A stretch of 9,085 nt of DNA from CAYVBN01 sp964538565 (GTDB lineage: Bacteria > Pseudomonadota > Alphaproteobacteria > Rhizobiales > Xanthobacteraceae). Positions 6,051-9,085 of this stretch are shown here, piece after piece. How positions within the stretch are numbered: the first letter of the stretch is position 1; every line of letters begins with the position of its first letter. The stretch lies in the NCBI GenBank assembly GCA_964538565.1, contig CAZIGW010000049.1, positions 1-9,085 on the forward strand. The letters are read 5' to 3'. The position numbers and the translations under genes are program-made. The notes beneath the pieces were generated by a model that was given only the letters and a program-made list of their open reading frames with translations, did no database searches and had not been told where the DNA came from.

Positions 6051-7433
6051 GTGCAGCGGCTCACCGCCAATCAATGGAAGATCGTGAGCTACGGCGCGAT
6101 CGGCGGGATGCTCGAAACGATGGACGTCTACATCATTTCGTTCGTGCTCGCCGCCATCTCGAAGCCGTGGCAGCTCACGTATGGCAAGTCCGCGATCATT
6201 CTGCTGGCGTCAGGCTTCGGCGCCATCGTGGGTTCGGTGACGTGGGGACATCTCGCGGATCGCATCGGACGCAAAAAGGCCTACATCGCCACGATCCTCC
6301 TCTGCTCGGGCGGCAGCCTCGTGTTGGCTTTCACGCCACCGGGCAACTGGATATTCCTCACGGCGCTGCGCACGCTCATTGGTTTCGGCGCGGGCGGGTT
6401 CTTTATCTTCGTGATGCTCGTGCAGGAATTCGCACCGGCGCAGAATCGCGGCTTCGTGACGGCCTGCGTATCGACGGCCGCCGCGGGCGGGCTACTCCTC
6501 GGCTCCTTGTCCGCGTCGTTGTTCATGCCGTTGATCGGCTGGCGCGGTCTGTTTGCGATCGGTGCGCTGCCGGCCTTACTCGGCGTCGCGGCCATCTTCT
6601 TCCTGCCGGAATCGCCGCGCTGGGCTCTGGCGCGCGGTCACGTCGAGCTCGGCAGACGCTCTTTGATGTGGGCACTTGGGCCCAACACGGATATCGAGTC
6701 GATCGTTCGAGCACACAGTACGCACAAGCAGCGCCCGGGATGGCGCGAAGTGTTCAGGCACGCGCGCCCGCTTGTAGTCGGGTCATTGATCAACTTCGGC
6801 GCCGTCACCGGCTACTACGGCATTACGCTGTGGGCGCCCACGTTGCTTGCGCTCATGCTCGGCCTTTCCGCGGCGGAAGCGGCTCGGATCATGGTCGGCA
6901 TGAGTCTCGCGGGGCTCTTGTCCCGGCTCACGACCGGTTGGCTCTCAGATCGCATTGGACGCCGTCGTTGTGGCGCATTCGCGGCGTTTGGCGCGGCGTT
7001 GTTCCTGCTGATCGCCGGACTGGTCGGCCATGGCGATCTCGCGAGTCCCAACCTCTTCTGGTTGCCGTTTGGGCTAGCCTTCGTGTTGGCGGACAGCAGC
7101 TTCGCGATCATGGGCATGTATACGTCAGAGATCTGGCCTTCGCGCCTGCGTGGCAGTGGCTCGGGTGTCTGCTACATGGCGGGTAGCATCGGCAAGATCA
7201 TCGGGCCGCTCGGTCTTGCGCTGATGATTGGATCGTCGAACATGCTGCAACCGAAGGCGACCGTCAGTGCGATCGTCTCTGCGTTCTGCTATCTCGGCGC
7301 CATGTTTGTCATTGCGGGCCTGACCTACGCTTTCCTGGCACGCGAGACGAAAGGGAAGACGCTGGAAGAGCTGGAGCGTGAAGCGCGCGAGGGAGCGCCG
7401 GCTCACGCGGAGCGCGTCAGCTCTCTCCTGTAA
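6051..7433 (+). CDS. MFS permease, aromatic-acid/sugar symporter type
   Basis: This is a 460-residue inner-membrane transporter of the 12-helix major facilitator type. Helix 1 carries Asp25 (ETMDVYIISF), comparable to the acidic residue in aromatic acid:H+ symporters. Motif A occurs twice, GHLADRIGRKK (66-76) and GWLSDRIGRRR (296-306), as expected for the two six-helix halves. Further marks are PESPRWALARG (187-196), TSEIWPSRLRGSG (358-370) and the cytoplasmic tail ETKGKTLEELE (432-442), typical of the sugar/organic-acid porter group. The start is GTG 6051, one base after the amidohydrolase stop. The open frame extends upstream to 5805, but that part lies in another gene. It is last in the right operon and probably imports the substrate. 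Its 3' end overlaps the convergent aldo/keto reductase remnant by 17 bases. Confidence 0.9.
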   Translation: MQRLTANQWKIVSYGAIGGMLETMDVYIISFVLAAISKPWQLTYGKSAIILLASGFGAIVGSVTWGHLADRIGRKKAYIATILLCSGGSLVLAFTPPGNWIFLTALRTLIGFGAGGFFIFVMLVQEFAPAQNRGFVTACVSTAAAGGLLLGSLSASLFMPLIGWRGLFAIGALPALLGVAAIFFLPESPRWALARGHVELGRRSLMWALGPNTDIESIVRAHSTHKQRPGWREVFRHARPLVVGSLINFGAVTGYYGITLWAPTLLALMLGLSAAEAARIMVGMSLAGLLSRLTTGWLSDRIGRRRCGAFAAFGAALFLLIAGLVGHGDLASPNLFWLPFGLAFVLADSSFAIMGMYTSEIWPSRLRGSGSGVCYMAGSIGKIIGPLGLALMIGSSNMLQPKATVSAIVSAFCYLGAMFVIAGLTYAFLARETKGKTLEELEREAREGAPAHAERVSSLL

Positions 7434-7701
7434 CGGAATCGACACGACCGAAGAGCGCATCGATCCTGCGCAAATGATGTTGCGGCAGGGGTGAGGCTTC
7501 GATGGCGGCGATGTTCTGCCGCAAATGCGCGCGATCCCCAGTGCCTGTGATCACGACGTTCACACCGGGTAAGTGACGGCAATACCGGTATGCTGCCTCT
7601 GTCAGCGTCGTGGCGCCGTCAGGCGCGCGCAGAAAGCCGAGCGGATCGTCAGCGTCCAAGTCCGCTGCGTCGATTGACTTGCCGGGTAATTTGAATGCCC
7701 C
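7417..7701 (-). pseudogene. Aldo/keto reductase, C-terminal remnant
   Basis: This frame, open to a TGA at 7704-7702, encodes about 94 residues that match only the last quarter of an aldo/keto reductase. It contains DPLGFLRAPDG, TLTEAAYRYCRHLPGVNVVITGTGD (the late strand that contacts NADP phosphate), HLRQNIAAI, and the terminal RRIDALFGRVDSVTG. Full-length members are about 300-350 residues; the barrel with the catalytic Asp-Tyr-Lys-His is absent upstream. The first in-frame initiator-like codon is TTG at 7659. The space before it is taken by 100 non-matching bases and then the maleate isomerase-like gene, so the 5' two thirds have been lost by deletion or by insertion of the neighbour. It converges on the MFS gene with a 17-base overlap. 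It is very unlikely to be functional. Confidence 0.75.
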
Positions 7702-7805
7702 TCATCAGCGTGCTCAACGTCGTTGCTTGGCGCGCGGAGCGAGTGCGCGCCATTTCTCACGCCCCAGCGCCGTGACTTGGCGCGTTGGCTGGAGATGCGT
7801 CGAGG
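7702..7805. other. Short gap, probable rearrangement junction
   Basis: No gene is supported in these about 100 bases between the aldo/keto reductase remnant and the stop of the maleate isomerase-like gene. Two imperfect copies of a 14-base string, CGTTGCTTGGCGCG at 7721 and CGTGACTTGGCGCG at 7771, lie 50 bases apart. They may be traces of a small duplication at the junction, or chance in GC-rich sequence. Confidence 0.35.
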
Positions 7806-8540
7806 TCACAATCTTCGCGTCGCGTGGGAGGATGGCGCGCGGGCGACGAATTTCGCGGCGTCTGGATGACCGATCATGTCGAGCAGATCCCAGATGACTG
7901 CCTGATTGCTCGTCACGACCGGCTTCCTCAACCGCTGCTGCAGCTCGGCGGTGGCTTCCATCGCCCTCACATTCGCGCAGGCCAGAAAGAGCCCCTCCGC
8001 CTCCGGGCGATCCACGCGAAGCGCAATATCGCAAATCTCCTGCGGTGACATCTTCGCCGCGACACGCGCATCGGTGAAATTCAGCCCGCGTGACTCGACG
8101 ACCTCGAACCCTTCCGCGCGCAAGAACGCCGCTTCATCCGCGCCAAACTCCGCAGTGAACGGACACACATGCACGATGCGCTTGAGCCCGCTCGCGCGTA
8201 GCGCACGCACTACGGAAAGAATGGTGGTGGTCGCTGGTGTGTGCGTCGCCTCGGCGATCTGATCACGCAGGCGACGCGCGCCTTCCGGCCCATCTGACAG
8301 GCTAGCGCCCGTGCAATTGAAAGCGATCGCATCCATTCCCGCGTCCGAGAGCAAAGTGGACTGTTCCACCGACTCGCGGCCTGCGTCCAACAATGCCTGC
8401 TGTGTAACACGGCCCTGCGTCTTACGGAGCCGGAGCCGCCCAATGTGAAACCCCACATCGAGCGGCAGCTCACGGCGCAAATCGTCCTCGACGATCACGT
8501 TCAACGACGGAATGATCAGTCCAACGCGCTTGTTGATCAT
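7806..8540 (-). CDS. Asp/Glu racemase superfamily protein, maleate isomerase-like
   Basis: This 244-residue protein is of the maleate cis-trans isomerase / arylmalonate decarboxylase branch of the Asp/Glu racemase superfamily. Visible marks are VGLIIPSLNVIVEDD (6-20, with the conserved Asn14), AIAFNCTGASL (71-81, first catalytic cysteine Cys76), GLFLACANVRAM (183-194, second cysteine Cys188) and VTSNQAVIWDLL (209-220). Two cysteines point to an isomerase or racemase; arylmalonate decarboxylase keeps only the second. The residue after CP at 126-127 is Phe128, where family members often have Tyr. Maleate isomerase converts maleate to fumarate, fitting the end of an aromatic or nicotinate-type route. 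ATG 8540 is chosen because the upstream open frame to 8693 encodes nothing family-like and runs into the divergent promoter. No clear Shine-Dalgarno is seen. The last 15 or so residues look atypical and may mark a rearranged end. Confidence 0.82.
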   Translation of the reverse strand: MINKRVGLIIPSLNVIVEDDLRRELPLDVGFHIGRLRLRKTQGRVTQQALLDAGRESVEQSTLLSDAGMDAIAFNCTGASLSDGPEGARRLRDQIAEATHTPATTTILSVVRALRASGLKRIVHVCPFTAEFGADEAAFLRAEGFEVVESRGLNFTDARVAAKMSPQEICDIALRVDRPEAEGLFLACANVRAMEATAELQQRLRKPVVTSNQAVIWDLLDMIGHPDAAKFVARAPSSHATRRL

Positions 8541-8714
8541 GGCGCGTATGGTGTCGCACGCCCCAGCGCAGAGGAAGGCAGGTTCAGCAAAAGTTGATGG
8601 CGCACTCACATAACGAATGAGTGTGCGTAGACCGGCCTGCCTAGAATCTTCCGCAGAACCTGCCGACGCGTGATCACACGCGCTTGGAAGCATCTGTGTC
8701 TGGAGGCCGCATTC
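8541..8714. promoter_or_regulatory. Divergent promoter region with two short palindromes
   Basis: These 174 bases separate the maleate isomerase-like gene (minus) from the BNR-repeat gene (plus). They hold two inverted repeats: CACTCA/TGAGTG at 8603-8623 (9-base spacer) and CGCGTG/CACGCG at 8667-8682 (4-base spacer), both perfect in their arms. Their placement suits regulator binding for either gene. No -35/-10 boxes are assigned. Confidence 0.5.
8702..8706 (+). promoter_or_regulatory. Shine-Dalgarno GGAGG for the BNR-repeat gene
   Basis: GGAGG lies 8 bases before ATG 8715. It is the best-spaced ribosome site in the window and fixes the start of the following gene. Confidence 0.75.
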
Positions 8715-9085
8715 ATGAGCTCAGTATTGTTAGTTGGGACGGCGGTCACTCGCCCCGGAGCGATCGGCACGTTGTATCGCTCCGCTCAAGGCGACAACTG
8801 GGCGCCAGCCTCTGGAATCCCGTTGAATGCGGGAGTGCAGGCATTGACAGCACACCCCAATCGGCCCGGAACCGTGTTCGCCGCCACACGCGCGGGCATG
8901 TTCAAGTCGACGGACGCCGGCGCGAGCTGGACTCGGCTCGACGTGCCGAGCAACGCCAAAGAAGAGTTCTGGTCGGTAACGATCCACCCTCGCAATCCCG
9001 ACGTCGTGTTTGCCGGCGCCGCGCCAGTTGGCGTGTATCGCAGTGACGATGGCGGCCAACGCTGGCGACGTGTCGGTAGCCAGGA
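8715..9085 (+). CDS. BNR/Asp-box repeat beta-propeller protein, 5' part (cut by window edge)
   Basis: This frame is open from ATG 8715 to the window end, giving 123 residues. It shows repeated Asp-box units of the BNR/sortilin-like propeller type: YRSAQGDNW (21-29), FKSTDAGASWTRL (63-75) and YRSDDGGQRWRRV (108-120). Between these are the strands VQALTAHPNRPGTVFAAT (41-58) and VTIHPRNPDVVFAG (88-101), which follow the common 'a-HP-x-x-P-x-x-VFAG' pattern. Full proteins of this kind usually run to 300 or more residues. They are found as sialidase-like folds, VPS10-type repeats or uncharacterised 'glycosyl hydrolase' propellers. There is no signal peptide, so a cytoplasmic location is likely. 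Related propellers do occur near catabolic genes, but their function there is unknown; a scaffold or an enzyme role cannot be told apart from the sequence. Confidence 0.85.
   Translation, partial: MSSVLLVGTAVTRPGAIGTLYRSAQGDNWAPASGIPLNAGVQALTAHPNRPGTVFAATRAGMFKSTDAGASWTRLDVPSNAKEEFWSVTIHPRNPDVVFAGAAPVGVYRSDDGGQRWRRVGSQ

Noticed and set aside
6074..7186. 370-codon plus-strand frame within the second MFS gene
   Set aside because: It is a +2 shadow rich in Arg and His with no membrane segments.
7464..7486. Stem-loop after the second MFS gene as an intrinsic terminator
   Set aside because: An 8-bp stem with one bulge exists, but no U run follows, and the sequence is explained as coding remnant of the aldo/keto reductase.
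8541..8693. 51-residue N-terminal extension of the maleate isomerase-like protein
   Set aside because: Family members begin at the MINKRVGLIIPS segment; the extension has no family similarity and covers the divergent promoter palindromes.
8684..9059. Overlapping frames at 8684-9046 (plus) and 8730-9059 (minus)
   Set aside because: Both are shadows of the frame starting at ATG 8715, which has a well-spaced GGAGG and clear Asp-box repeats.

Overview
The window is GC-rich, densely coded DNA of the kind found in soil or environmental Proteobacteria. GTG and TTG starts are common and many genes abut or overlap by a few bases. No rRNA, tRNA, insertion sequence or CRISPR array was found. Nothing pins the organism to a genus. 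The content is an accessory catabolic cluster for an aromatic or unsaturated-acid substrate. No regulator gene lies inside the window.

Left operon, minus strand (4149 down to 1): a DHA2-type MFS permease, a type I extradiol ring-cleavage dioxygenase of the vicinal oxygen chelate fold, a LeuC/aconitase-like Fe-S dehydratase large subunit, and the start of its LeuD-like small subunit, which runs off the left edge. The genes are linked by short overlaps. The large/small subunit junction carries an unusual array of diverged 75-76 bp tandem repeats. In most copies the overlapping start/stop octamer (ATGCGTGA or GTGCGTGA) is kept, giving a chain of bridging mini-ORFs between the two subunits. A shorter bridging mini-ORF with the same logic joins the MFS and dioxygenase genes.

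Right operon, plus strand (4353 to 7433): two different amidohydrolase-2 (TIM-barrel) proteins overlapping by ATGA, then a second MFS permease resembling aromatic-acid or sugar symporters. The two operons diverge from about 200 bp that contain a 46-bp interrupted inverted repeat, a good operator candidate.

Beyond 7417 on the minus strand there is a C-terminal remnant of an aldo/keto reductase, then an Asp/Glu-racemase superfamily protein that looks like a maleate isomerase (Cys76 and Cys188). Diverging from it, a BNR/Asp-box beta-propeller protein starts at 8715 and runs off the right edge. The gap between these two holds two short palindromes.

Inferred scheme: uptake by one or both MFS permeases, ring opening by the extradiol dioxygenase, hydrolysis of a lactone or ring-cleavage product by one or both amidohydrolases, and hydration or isomerisation of an unsaturated diacid by the LeuCD-like dehydratase and/or the maleate isomerase-like enzyme. 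The substrate cannot be named from sequence alone.
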